The position numbers and the translations under genes were made by a program. DNA of 64,000 bases. Source: Xanthobacter flavus. Its GTDB lineage: Bacteria > Pseudomonadota > Alphaproteobacteria > Rhizobiales > Xanthobacteraceae. The stretch covers positions 3,369,001 through 3,433,000 of the forward strand of contig NZ_JAGGML010000001.1 in assembly GCF_017875275.1 (NCBI RefSeq), written 5' to 3'. The notes below the pieces were generated by a model. It worked only from the letters and a program-made list of their open reading frames with translations. It was not told the DNA's origin and did not search any database. Below, one piece after another: positions 18,706 to 27,052 of the stretch (the stretch's first letter is position 1; each line of letters opens with the position of its first letter).

Positions 18706-18788
18706 GCGGGATGTGAGCGGAATTGACATGCACGCGGCGGAGCCCCATGCCTCAAGGCCATTTGTCCGTGGCCGCGTGTGAAATTGGA

Positions 18789-19685
18789 ATGTCTCAACTC
18801 TATCGCTCCCTGCCGTCGCTCCAGACGCTGCGCTGCTTCGAGGCGGCGGCGCGGCTTGGCAGCTTCACGTCGGCGGCCGAGGAGATGTGCATCACCCACA
18901 GCGCCGTGAGCCACCAGATCCGCGCGATGGAGGAGGCCGTCGGCCAGCCGCTGTTCACGCGGCAGGGCAACCGCATGGCGCTGACCATGGTCGGCCGGAG
19001 TCTGGCCGCCGAGACCCGGCGTGCGCTCGACTATCTGAGCCAAGCCTATGCGGTCGCCCATGCGCAGGCGGTGCCGCGGCCCGAAATGCTGAACCTGTCA
19101 CTCCAGGTGGCGCTGGCCGAGCATTTCCTGCTGCCCCGCCTCAACGCGTTCAAGCAGGTGCTCGGCCCGGTCGTGCTGCGCATGACGAGCCTGCCCGACC
19201 TCGAGGAAAAGTGCCCGGACGACACCGATATCGCCCTCGTCTACGGCACCGGGGACGTGCCCGGCATGATCGTGGAAAAGATCGTGGACGAAGAGGTGTT
19301 TCCGGTCTGCAGCCGCGCCTTCCTCGCGCGCTATCCCGACCTGTCGCTGGAGCGCATGCCCGAGGTGCCATTGCTGCTGCATTCCCAGGTGACGTGGAAC
19401 CTGTGGCTTGAGAAGGCGGACCTGCCGATCCTCTATCCAACCCAGTCGACCCTGCTGGACGACATCGCCCTCACCATCCGTGGTGCGCTCGCCGGCCAGG
19501 GCATCGCCATGGCCCGCTCGCTGGTCGTGCGGGACTATCTGCGGACCGGCGAACTGGTCCGCCTGTTCGATCTCTCGGTGCCCGGCATCTTCTCCTATCA
19601 CCTCGCCTGCCGCAGTCAGGACGTGCGCACGCAATACGCCGATCAGATCGCCTGGATCGTTGGCGAGATGCGCGCGCTGCGATAG
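18789..19685 (+). CDS. LysR family transcriptional regulator (GcvA-like subgroup)
   Basis: A 298-aa LysR protein with LQTLRCFEAAARLGSFTSAA and ITHSAVSHQIRAMEEAVGQP in the DNA-binding domain, close to the GcvA/AmpR subgroup (MEEAVGQPLFTRQGN). It reads away from the MFS/cyclase/hydratase/aldolase operon and is the obvious candidate regulator. The ATG at 18789 gives the typical length; upstream in-frame residues have no homology and the ribosome site is weak. Confidence 0.88.
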   Translation: MSQLYRSLPSLQTLRCFEAAARLGSFTSAAEEMCITHSAVSHQIRAMEEAVGQPLFTRQGNRMALTMVGRSLAAETRRALDYLSQAYAVAHAQAVPRPEMLNLSLQVALAEHFLLPRLNAFKQVLGPVVLRMTSLPDLEEKCPDDTDIALVYGTGDVPGMIVEKIVDEEVFPVCSRAFLARYPDLSLERMPEVPLLLHSQVTWNLWLEKADLPILYPTQSTLLDDIALTIRGALAGQGIAMARSLVVRDYLRTGELVRLFDLSVPGIFSYHLACRSQDVRTQYADQIAWIVGEMRALR

Positions 19686-19932
19686 TCACGGATTTGGTGC
19701 GAGATCGCCCCCGCCTGCCGGGGGGCGCCCAGTTCCCTCCGCAACCGCTGCAGCACTCGGGAAGGCGGCGACCGTCAGCAGGCCATTCGCGCGGCAATAG
19801 ACCGAGAAGCTCCAGCTGGATCGCACCCGGACCGGCCTGACGGCGAGCGCGACACTCGATGGGCCGACATGCTTCCGCCCCTGGCGGGCATCGGCCGCTA
19901 TTCGGTCCTCGTGAAGACAGACACAGGCGCTG

Positions 19933-20838
19933 TTACGCTTGGGCTTCCCACTCATAGCGCCTGACGAAATCGAGAAAGGCACGCATCGCAGCGCTCGGGA
20001 GGCGGCGGCTCGGATAGTACAGGAACCAGTGCGGCAATGCCGGGCTCCAATCGGGGAGGAGCTCGACGAGCCGGCCGTCCCGGATATGAGGTTTGGCATA
20101 GTCATCGAAGACATGCGCGATCCCTCTGCCGGCAAGCGCCGCCTGCAACTCGTTGTGCGCGGAGCTGACCAACAGCCGGCCGACAGGGGTTGCTTCAATC
20201 TCGTCATGTCCATTGGAAAACCGCCACGTGACCAGTGTGCCGCCGGGAAACCTGCGCCTGATGCAGTCGTGATCGATGAGGTCTTGTGGTGTCCGTGGAT
20301 GGCCATGCTTTTCGACGTAATCCGGTGAGGCCACGATCGCATAGCGCAGCGGCGGGCCGAGCGGCAGCGCGATCATGTCCTGTGCCAGTTGATTGCCGAA
20401 CCTCACGCCGGCATCGAAGCCTTGTTCCACAATGTCGATGACCGCCGCATCGCTGATGATGTCGATGTTCACCTCGCGATAAGCATCCATGAAATCGAAC
20501 GCCAACGGGCAAAGAAAATGATCGACCGCCGGCGCCGGGGCGTTGATCCGAAGCGTTCCGGACGGCGTGTCCCGCAACTCGTCGACTTCCGCGATCGCCA
20601 GCCTGATGTCACTCAATGCGGGGGTCAATCGTTCGAGGAGGCGCTGTCCGGCTTGCGTGGGCGACACGCTCCTCGTCGTGCGATTGAGGAGCCGGATGCC
20701 CAGGGTCTCTTCGAGCGCGTTCATCGTTTGGCTCAGGGCCGATGACGACACGCCGCGCTCGAGCGCCGCAGCGCGGAAACCGCCACAGCGGACGATCGAG
20801 ACGAACACGTCGAAGCTGTCCAGGCGGATCCGGTTCAT
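19933..20838 (-). CDS. LysR family transcriptional regulator (exported hydrolase module)
   Basis: A 301-aa LysR protein. The N-terminal HTH reads FDVFVSIVRCGGFRAAALERG and SSALSQTMNALEETLG, followed by LNRTTRSVSPTQAG and an effector domain similar to those of the DsdC/PerR-like subgroup. It faces the metallo-hydrolase gene at 21014 and probably controls that gene and the following aldo/keto reductase. The 247-base gap on its 3' side shows no gene. Confidence 0.88.
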   Translation of the reverse strand: MNRIRLDSFDVFVSIVRCGGFRAAALERGVSSSALSQTMNALEETLGIRLLNRTTRSVSPTQAGQRLLERLTPALSDIRLAIAEVDELRDTPSGTLRINAPAPAVDHFLCPLAFDFMDAYREVNIDIISDAAVIDIVEQGFDAGVRFGNQLAQDMIALPLGPPLRYAIVASPDYVEKHGHPRTPQDLIDHDCIRRRFPGGTLVTWRFSNGHDEIEATPVGRLLVSSAHNELQAALAGRGIAHVFDDYAKPHIRDGRLVELLPDWSPALPHWFLYYPSRRLPSAAMRAFLDFVRRYEWEAQA

Positions 20839-20906
20839 TGCGAAGCAGGACTAATCAAGCTGATCGTGGGTGCGCACCTTATCGGCTCAATGGCCGCATG
20901 TCATGG

Positions 20907-20921
20907 TTGCCTTAAGGGTAA
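20907..20921. promoter_or_regulatory. Candidate LysR box upstream of the metallo-hydrolase
   Basis: TTGCC (20907-20911), five bases, GGTAA (20917-20921): an imperfect inverted repeat with the T-N11-A geometry of LysR sites, located between the divergent starts at 20838 and 21014. Confidence 0.45.
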
Positions 20922-21013
20922 CTGACGCGCGCCGCTGGCCGGTGTCCGCTCGCCGGCCCCTCCGGCCCTGCTGCTGGAATGAAGCACGTGCGTCCAACCG
21001 CAAGGGAAGACCG

Positions 21014-22006
21014 ATGAATGCCTTCACCCTCAACCGACGCGCCATCATGCTGTCCGCCGTCGCAGGCGCATCGGGTGCGATCGTCCCTGTCATTGGCGGT
21101 TCCGGCAGCGCGAAGGCTAAGGCCGCACCCGCGCCGGATGGCAATTCCGGCTGCTACCGCTTCCGTGTCGGCGACATCCGGGCAACGGTCTTGAGTGACG
21201 GTGTCATTGGCGGCCCGCCGCGTGTCTATGCCAGCGATGCGCCCGAGGCGGAGCTCCAGGCGGTGCTCCGGCGCGCATTTCTCCCCACGGACCACATGAC
21301 GCTTAATCTCAACACGCTGCTGATCGAAACCGGCGGCCGGCGGATACTGATCGAGGCTGGCGCGGGCAAGACGATGGGTCCGAATGGTGGCCGCATCTTT
21401 GAAAATCTGGCCGTAATCGGGCTCGGTCCTGCCGATATCGATGCGATCGTCATCTCGCACACCCATCCCGACCATGTGGGCAATCTGAGAACGGCGGACG
21501 GCGGCAAAGCCTTCCCCCGCGCCATCGTCTTAGTGCCGAAGGCGGACTGGGATTTCTTCGTCCGCACCGACCCCGATCTCTCCTACATGCCGGTCCCGCA
21601 GGATTTCCGCGTGCGCTTCGCGTCGGCCATCAAGACCAGCCTTGAGCCGGTGAAGAACGATGTCACGCTCTATGGAGCCGGCGCCGAGATCCTGCCCGGC
21701 CTCACGACCATCGCCGCATCCGGCCATACGCCCGGAATGGCCACGTTTCTCGTCCATTCCGGCAACGACCAACTGCTCCTGACGGCCGACCTCGCCTATC
21801 ACCCCGTCGTCAACATTGACCGGCCCTGGGTCCCGGGCCCGGACCGCGACAAGGACACGGCCCTTGCCTCCCGCCGGCGCATCTTCGACCGGGCGGCGGC
21901 GGATCGCGTACCCGTGCTCGGCTTCCACTTTCCGTTTCCTGGCCTCGGCCGGCTGCTCAAGACCGATGGCGCCTACGTCTGGGTGCCGGCCAATTGGCAA
22001 TTTTGA
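21014..22006 (+). CDS. Exported metallo-beta-lactamase-fold hydrolase
   Basis: A 330-aa MBL-fold protein. The N terminus (LNRRAIMLSAVAGASGAIV) looks like a twin-arginine signal, with an Ala-Lys-rich stretch before the mature protein at about residue 40. Metal motifs are HTHPDHVG (near residue 153), the second His in SGHTPGM, the Asp in LLTADLAYHP and a C-terminal GFHFPFP. This architecture fits lactonases and related esterases of the family. AAGGGAAGACCG precedes the ATG. An aldo/keto reductase gene starts 23 bases later. Confidence 0.88.
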   Translation: MNAFTLNRRAIMLSAVAGASGAIVPVIGGSGSAKAKAAPAPDGNSGCYRFRVGDIRATVLSDGVIGGPPRVYASDAPEAELQAVLRRAFLPTDHMTLNLNTLLIETGGRRILIEAGAGKTMGPNGGRIFENLAVIGLGPADIDAIVISHTHPDHVGNLRTADGGKAFPRAIVLVPKADWDFFVRTDPDLSYMPVPQDFRVRFASAIKTSLEPVKNDVTLYGAGAEILPGLTTIAASGHTPGMATFLVHSGNDQLLLTADLAYHPVVNIDRPWVPGPDRDKDTALASRRRIFDRAAADRVPVLGFHFPFPGLGRLLKTDGAYVWVPANWQF

Positions 22007-22029
22007 CGCTCGGGACAGAGGAGGACCTC

Positions 22030-23129
22030 ATGAACCAGTCCAAGATCAACCGACGCGGTTTCCCGGCACGATGGGCGCGGCGGCAACAGGGCTCGGCCTC
22101 GCCACGCAGGCCAATGCCGAGACCCAGGGGACAGCACAGACCCAGGGGACAGGGGTGGCCTCGCCCGCTTCCGGTCCCAGCCCGGCTGCGTTGACCCGCA
22201 CCCTGCCGCGCACGGGCGAGCAGCTCACGGCGCTCGGCCTCGGTACCTTCCTGACCTTCGATCTGAAGCCCGGCGCGCGCCGCGACGCTTTGCGTCAAGT
22301 ATTCGAGCGGTATGTTGCCGCGGGCGGCCCCGTCGTCGACACCTCGCCGCTCTATGGCTCGGCCGAGGGCAGTGTCGGTCAGTTCATGGGGGAGTATGCG
22401 GGATCGGACGGGATGTTCCTCGCCAACAAGGTCTGGGCCACCGGAGAATATCTCGGTCATGAGAGCCATGCCGAGGATAGCCTGCGGCAGTCGCGGCTGC
22501 GCACCTGGCGCGACACGATCAATATGATGCAATGCCACAGCATCACCAACGCGCCCGTCATCATCCCCCTGATGAAGGCCTGGAAGCGGGAGGGCCTGAT
22601 CCGCCACGTGGGCGTGACCCACCACGAATCGGCGGCGCAGGACCAGCTGACCACCATAGTGGAACGCGACGATGTGGACTTCGTCCAGACCGACTATTCG
22701 ATCTTCAACCGCACGGCCGAGAGCCGCCTGCTCCCGGCGGCGGCCGACAAGGGCATGGGCGTGCTCATCAATCTGCCGCTCGAGAAGGCGCGCCTGATGA
22801 AGTTGGTCGAAGGACGGCCGCTGCCGGGCTTCGCGCAAGAGTTCGGCGTCACCAGCTGGGCGCAATTCTTCCTGAAGTGGGTCATGGCGCATCCTTCCGT
22901 CACGACCGTACTGTGCGGCACATCGAATCCCGACCACATGGGCGACAATGTCCAGGCCATGAGCGGTCCGCTGCCCGACCAGCGTATGCGCGCCCGCATG
23001 GTCGCGCATATGGAGACAATTCCCGGCTTTGGCTCCATCAGCACCATGCCTTGGTATCCCGGCAAGGAGACCTTGTACCAAGGCCTGGTCCGGGAGGCAC
23101 AAGCTAAGGCCGTCCAGCGCCTGCAATGA
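22030..23129 (+). CDS. Aldo/keto reductase, frameshifted inside its twin-arginine signal
   Basis: The AKR fold is intact in one frame up to 23129: DTSPLYGSAEGSVG (catalytic Asp and Tyr), NKVWATG (Lys), MQCHSI (His), and GVTHHES. The natural start, ATG at 22030 with GAGGACCTC before it, encodes MNQSKINRRGF, a Tat-type beginning, but leads into a different frame from the rest. One base appears to be missing in the run at about 22060-22064; restoring it joins the RRGF to GTMGAAATGLGLATQANA, the hydrophobic part of the signal. As it stands, an internal ATG at 22071 could produce a 352-aa protein with no twin arginines. Either it is a recent loss of export or a sequencing error. Confidence 0.8.
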
Positions 23130-23193
23130 TCGTTGGCGTCCCGCCAATGGGCGAGGCTTGCGAGCGGGTCAGGCCTGCGTGACAGGGTGAGAC

Positions 23194-23211
23194 CCGCCGG
23201 GTTCGGCGGGG
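23194..23211. terminator. Hairpin between convergent aldo/keto reductase and FAH genes
   Basis: CCCGCCG (23194-23200), loop GGTT, CGGCGGG (23205-23211). It is a perfect 7-bp stem in the 194-base gap between convergent stops, without a clear T run on either strand, so termination is only inferred from position. Confidence 0.35.
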
Positions 23212-23323
23212 AGGGGCATCGCCGCGCGTCGTCCTGGTTTCGTGCATTCTGCTGTGGAGCGCGATGACGATGCTCGGTGGCTTCGTCGCGAGCCTTGAGC
23301 TGCTGCCTGCCTTCTGCCACCCC

Positions 23324-24169
23324 TCACCTGTGGGCGGTTATCTCCTGCCGCTGCCGGCCAAGCCCAGCGATTTCAAGTTCCACGACGTCCCCCGGGCGCA
23401 GCCATACCGGCTCGGGCTTCATCCCCATGCCGACACCGGGCGGGGTGCCGGTGGCGATGATGTCGCCGGGCAGGAGCGTCATGTAGCGGCTGCAATAGGC
23501 GATGAGCTCCCGGACGCCGAAGATCATCGTGCGGGTGTTGCCGGACTGCATGCGCCGGCCGTTCACGTCGAGCCGCATGTCGAGGTCCTGCGGATCGGGC
23601 ACCTCATCCTTGGTGACGAGGAACGGCCCGACGGGGCCGAACGTGTCGCAGCCCTTGCCCTTGTCCCACTGGGACGACTGCATCTGGAAAGCGCGCTCGG
23701 ACACGTCGTTCACCACGCAATAGCCGGCGACGTAGGCGAGCGCATCGTCTTCGTCTACGTAACGGGCGGTGGTGCCGATCACCACGCCCAGTTCGACTTC
23801 CCAGTCGAGCCGTGTGGAGTGCGGCGGCTGGATGATGGGATCGTCCGGCCCGGAAAGGGCGGACGGCGCCTTCAGGAAGATGATCGGCTCGCTCGGCACC
23901 GCCATGCCGGCTTCGGCCGCGTGGTCCGAATAATTCAGCCCGATGCAGATGAACTTGCTCATGCCGGCGAAGGGCACGCCGAGGCGGGGCTCGCCCTCCA
24001 CCAGCGGCAGGGTGGCAGGATCAATCGCGGCGAGGGCGGCGAGCCCCTCGGGCGACAGTTCGCGCGGGCCGATATCCGGGCGGACGCCGGAGAGATCGCG
24101 CAACCGGCCGTCGCGGTCGACAAGGGCCGGCATCTCGGCGCCGGGAGCACCAAAGCGGCAGAGCTTCAT
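23324..24169 (-). CDS. Fumarylacetoacetate hydrolase family protein
   Basis: A 281-aa FAH-fold enzyme (acylpyruvase / 2,4-diketo acid hydrolase group). Signatures: FICIGLNYSDHAAEAG, PIIFLKAPSALSGP, LDWEVELGVVIG (metal-binding Glu residues), GYCVVNDVSERAFQ and GDIIATGTPPGVGMG. The ATG at 24169 is preferred over the one at 24178, because the only ribosome-binding sequence (GAGG) abuts the latter but is 9 bases from the former. It is the last gene of the operon beginning at 28243; C-C hydrolysis of an acylpyruvate would suit a terminal step. Confidence 0.9.
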   Translation of the reverse strand: MKLCRFGAPGAEMPALVDRDGRLRDLSGVRPDIGPRELSPEGLAALAAIDPATLPLVEGEPRLGVPFAGMSKFICIGLNYSDHAAEAGMAVPSEPIIFLKAPSALSGPDDPIIQPPHSTRLDWEVELGVVIGTTARYVDEDDALAYVAGYCVVNDVSERAFQMQSSQWDKGKGCDTFGPVGPFLVTKDEVPDPQDLDMRLDVNGRRMQSGNTRTMIFGVRELIAYCSRYMTLLPGDIIATGTPPGVGMGMKPEPVWLRPGDVVELEIAGLGRQRQEITAHR

Positions 24170-24208
24170 GGCTGTCATCCTCGAAAAAAGGGCAAGGACC
24201 GATGGGGT

Positions 24209-24946
24209 TCAGGGGACCGTGGCGCCGGCATCCACCGTCCAGGCGGCGCCATTGACGTGGGCGGCTTCCGGCGAGAGGAGGAAGGCGACGACCGCCGCCA
24301 CGTCCTCCGGCGTGCCATAGGTGGCGGTGCCCGCCCTGCGAATGCCGCCGGCGGCCGCCGCCTTCTCGTCCAGCGCATGGATCATCCGTGTGTCCACGGG
24401 TCCGGGCAGGACGGCATTGACGCGGATGGCGGTGCCCGCGACATCCAGGGCTGCGACGCGGGTGAGGCCGAGCACCGCGTGCTTGCTCGCCACATATCCG
24501 GCGAGCCCTGGACGTCCCCGGATGGCGGAGGTGGAGGCCGTGGTGACCACCGCGCCCCGCCCCCTCGGCCGCATCCGCGCCAGCACGTGCTTGAGCCCGA
24601 GGAAGACGCCGCGCACATTCACCGCCATCACGGCATCGAAGGCATCGTCCGGGTAGTCGAAGATGGGTGCGACCGCCCCCTCGATGCCGGCATTGTTGGC
24701 GAACAGATCGATGGGACCGAGCTGCCCCTCGGTCTCGGCGACGAAGGCCGCGACCTCCGCCGGCGACGAGACGTCGGCCGCGAGGAAAAGGGCGGTGCGA
24801 CCCGCCCCTTCCACGAGCCGGGCCGTCTCGGCCCCGAGCGCCCCGTCGCGGTCGATCACCGCCACGTCATGGCCTGCGGCGGCCAGCCGCAGCGCGATGG
24901 CGCGGCCGATGCCGCCGCCACCGCCCGTGACCAGCGCGACGCTCAC
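24209..24946 (-). CDS. SDR family NAD(P)-dependent oxidoreductase
   Basis: A 245-aa classical short-chain dehydrogenase: cofactor motif TGGGGGIG, NNAGIEG, catalytic Ser in TTASTSAIRG, YVASKHAVLG with the Tyr-Lys pair, and PGPVDTRM. The start is a GTG at 24946 that overlaps the stop of the upstream binding-protein gene (GTGA), so the two are translationally coupled; no ATG lies nearby in frame. Substrate presumably a hydroxy or keto intermediate of the operon's pathway. Confidence 0.9.
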   Translation of the reverse strand: MSVALVTGGGGGIGRAIALRLAAAGHDVAVIDRDGALGAETARLVEGAGRTALFLAADVSSPAEVAAFVAETEGQLGPIDLFANNAGIEGAVAPIFDYPDDAFDAVMAVNVRGVFLGLKHVLARMRPRGRGAVVTTASTSAIRGRPGLAGYVASKHAVLGLTRVAALDVAGTAIRVNAVLPGPVDTRMIHALDEKAAAAGGIRRAGTATYGTPEDVAAVVAFLLSPEAAHVNGAAWTVDAGATVP

Positions 24947-26205
24947 GACTTGACCAGCGAACAGCCGCCTTCCGACAGCGGACGCCACACCTGCTCCGGC
25001 GGAATGGACTTCACCACCGTGTAATAGTCCCACGGATACTTGGATTCGGCCGGCGTCTTCACCTGGAACAGGAACATGGGGTGGATCTTGCGGCCGTCGA
25101 CGCGGATCGAGCCTTTGCCGAACAGCGGATCGTCGGTGGGCAGCGCCTTCATCTTGTCCACCACCGCCACGCCGTCCGTGGCCCCGCCAACGGCGGATAC
25201 GGCCTTGAGATAGTGCAGGGTCGAGGCATAGGCCCCGGCGTGCAGCGCGCTCGGATAGCGCCCGTCGTTGCGCGGCGCGAAGCGCTTGGTCCAGGCGCGG
25301 GTACCCTCGTTCAGGTCCCAATAGAAGGACTCCGTGAACTGGAGCCCCTGGGCCACCTTGAGCCCCAGCGAGTGGACATCGGTGACGTAGAGCACGGTGG
25401 CCACCAGGCGCTGCCCGCTCTGCGGGATGCCGAACTCCACCGCCTGCTTGATGGAATTGATGGTGTCGCCGCCGGCATTGATGAGGCCGACCACCTGCGC
25501 GCCCGACGCCTGCGCCTGCAGCAGGAAGGAGGAGAAATCCTGCGTATTGAGCGGCGCGCGGACGCCGCCGATCACCTTGCCGCCGGTCCGGGCGACCACG
25601 TTCCTGACGTCCTGCTCCATGGCATGGCCGAAGGCATAGTCGGCGGTGAGCGTGAACCAGTTCTTGCCGCCGGATTCCACCACCGCGGTGGCGGCGCCGG
25701 TGGCCAGGGCATAGGTGTCGTAGGTCCAATGCACCGTATTGGGCGAGCAAGCCTTTCCGGTGAGGTCCGAGGAGGAAGGACCGGAGGCGATCATCACCTT
25801 GTTCTTCTCGCGCGCGATGGAGGCCACGGCGAGCGCGACGGCCGAGTTCGGCACGTCCACGATCATGTCGACACCCTCGGTGTCGAACCACTTGCGGGCG
25901 ATGCCGGCTGCGACATCGGCCTTGTTCTGGTGATCGGCAGCGATCACCTCCACCTTGAGCGGCTTGCCGGCCGCGTTGAAATCCTCGACCGCCATCTGGG
26001 TCGCGACCACCGAGCCTTTGCCGGTCACGTCCGCATAGAGGCTGGACATGTCGGTGAGCACGCCGATCTTGATCGTCTTCTGGTCCTGCGCGAGGGCGAG
26101 GCCCGGCATCGCCAACATCAGCGCGCCGGCGGCTACCAGGGCTCGGCGTGAGGGCGATGGCGGGCGCCGGAGCCGGGCGAGGGTCTCGTCTGTGGTTCGG
26201 GTCAT
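24943..26205 (-). CDS. ABC transporter substrate-binding protein, LivK/branched-chain amino acid type
   Basis: A 420-aa periplasmic binding protein of the type I fold. The N terminus carries basic residues then ALVAAGALMLAMPGLALA, ending with a signal-peptidase-like ALA before QDQ. The mature part begins IKIGVLTDMSSLYADVTG, with DHQNKADVAAG, DVPNSAVALAV, TADYAFGH and NAGGDTINS. It shares these blocks with the binding protein at 33526 and is clearly paralogous to it. No permease or ATPase genes are in the operon, so it must use components encoded elsewhere. GGGAGGACTATCC precedes the ATG. Confidence 0.92.
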   Translation of the reverse strand: MTRTTDETLARLRRPPSPSRRALVAAGALMLAMPGLALAQDQKTIKIGVLTDMSSLYADVTGKGSVVATQMAVEDFNAAGKPLKVEVIAADHQNKADVAAGIARKWFDTEGVDMIVDVPNSAVALAVASIAREKNKVMIASGPSSSDLTGKACSPNTVHWTYDTYALATGAATAVVESGGKNWFTLTADYAFGHAMEQDVRNVVARTGGKVIGGVRAPLNTQDFSSFLLQAQASGAQVVGLINAGGDTINSIKQAVEFGIPQSGQRLVATVLYVTDVHSLGLKVAQGLQFTESFYWDLNEGTRAWTKRFAPRNDGRYPSALHAGAYASTLHYLKAVSAVGGATDGVAVVDKMKALPTDDPLFGKGSIRVDGRKIHPMFLFQVKTPAESKYPWDYYTVVKSIPPEQVWRPLSEGGCSLVKS

Positions 26206-26241
26206 GGATAGTCCTCCCTTCGTTTTTGTTCTGGTGGCAGC

Positions 26242-27006
26242 TCAGGGAATGAGCCGCTTGAGCAGACGACGGTCCTCCACCGCAAAGCCGCCGCCGTATA
26301 CGTCGGAGACCATGAACTGGGCGGAGAGGACTTCCGGCTCCAGCTCGGTCAGCGGATCGAAGGCACTCGCGTGCAGGTTCATGACCGCGCGGCCGGCGAC
26401 AGGCGCGGAATAGGCGATGGGCGTGCGGCGGTAGACGACGTCGGCATAGGCCGTCTCCAGCCGCTCGGGGTGCGGCAGACGGCGCACATGGATTTCGCCG
26501 CCGGGCTGCTCGGCGCCGTCCACGAGCCGCACGACGGGGGCCTCGGGGTCCGGCGTGAACGACACTTCCGCGAGCGGCACGCCGCGCCGGATCACCGCGC
26601 TTTCGATGGCGCCGGTCTCGGCCTCGTCAAAGCGATAGGTGCAGTCCTTCTTGGTGTATCCGAACAGCTCGCGGCCGGCCGCGATGCCCATGGGGTCGGA
26701 GCAGTACATGTAGATGTGCGTCTGGGTGAACAGGTCCTCGTAGCGCACCGCCACCGTGACCATGAGGTCGAACATGCGGCCCTGGTGGAGCGACAGCGTG
26801 TGTCCCGGCGAGGCCATGAAGCGGAAAGCGACCCGGTCGTTCACCAGCTCGAACGGCGTGTCCGCGAGCAGAGCCCGCGTCTTCGCGGGATCGACGCGGG
26901 TCATCACCTCCAGCGTGCGCAAGGCGCATTCCCACTCCACCGGATAGGCCGGGGAATAAGGCGGGTTGACCCCGCTGCCGGGGTGCATCTGATACTTGCC
27001 GAACAT
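26242..27006 (-). CDS. Acetoacetate decarboxylase family protein
   Basis: A 254-aa ADC-fold protein. AAGRELFGYTKKDCTYRF contains the conserved Lys-Lys pair whose second element forms the Schiff base in acetoacetate decarboxylase. Many family members act as decarboxylases, aldolase-dehydratases or hydratases on keto acids, so activity on acetoacetate itself is not proved. GGAGAGGACCG precedes the ATG at 27006. It lies 46 bases after the 2-hydroxy-acid dehydrogenase gene and 36 bases before the binding-protein gene. Confidence 0.85.
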   Translation of the reverse strand: MFGKYQMHPGSGVNPPYSPAYPVEWECALRTLEVMTRVDPAKTRALLADTPFELVNDRVAFRFMASPGHTLSLHQGRMFDLMVTVAVRYEDLFTQTHIYMYCSDPMGIAAGRELFGYTKKDCTYRFDEAETGAIESAVIRRGVPLAEVSFTPDPEAPVVRLVDGAEQPGGEIHVRRLPHPERLETAYADVVYRRTPIAYSAPVAGRAVMNLHASAFDPLTELEPEVLSAQFMVSDVYGGGFAVEDRRLLKRLIP

Positions 27007-27052
27007 CGGTCCTCTCCTTTTATGGCTTGCCCTGGCGCGCGGGGCTTGTCGT

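Noticed and set aside
19686-19932. A gene in the gap between the two convergent LysR genes
   Set aside because: Only short interrupted frames with no ribosome site or recognisable homology.
24209-25891. A 560-aa fusion ending in an SDR domain
   Set aside because: The N-terminal part is an out-of-frame reading of the binding-protein gene; the SDR starts at GTG 24946.
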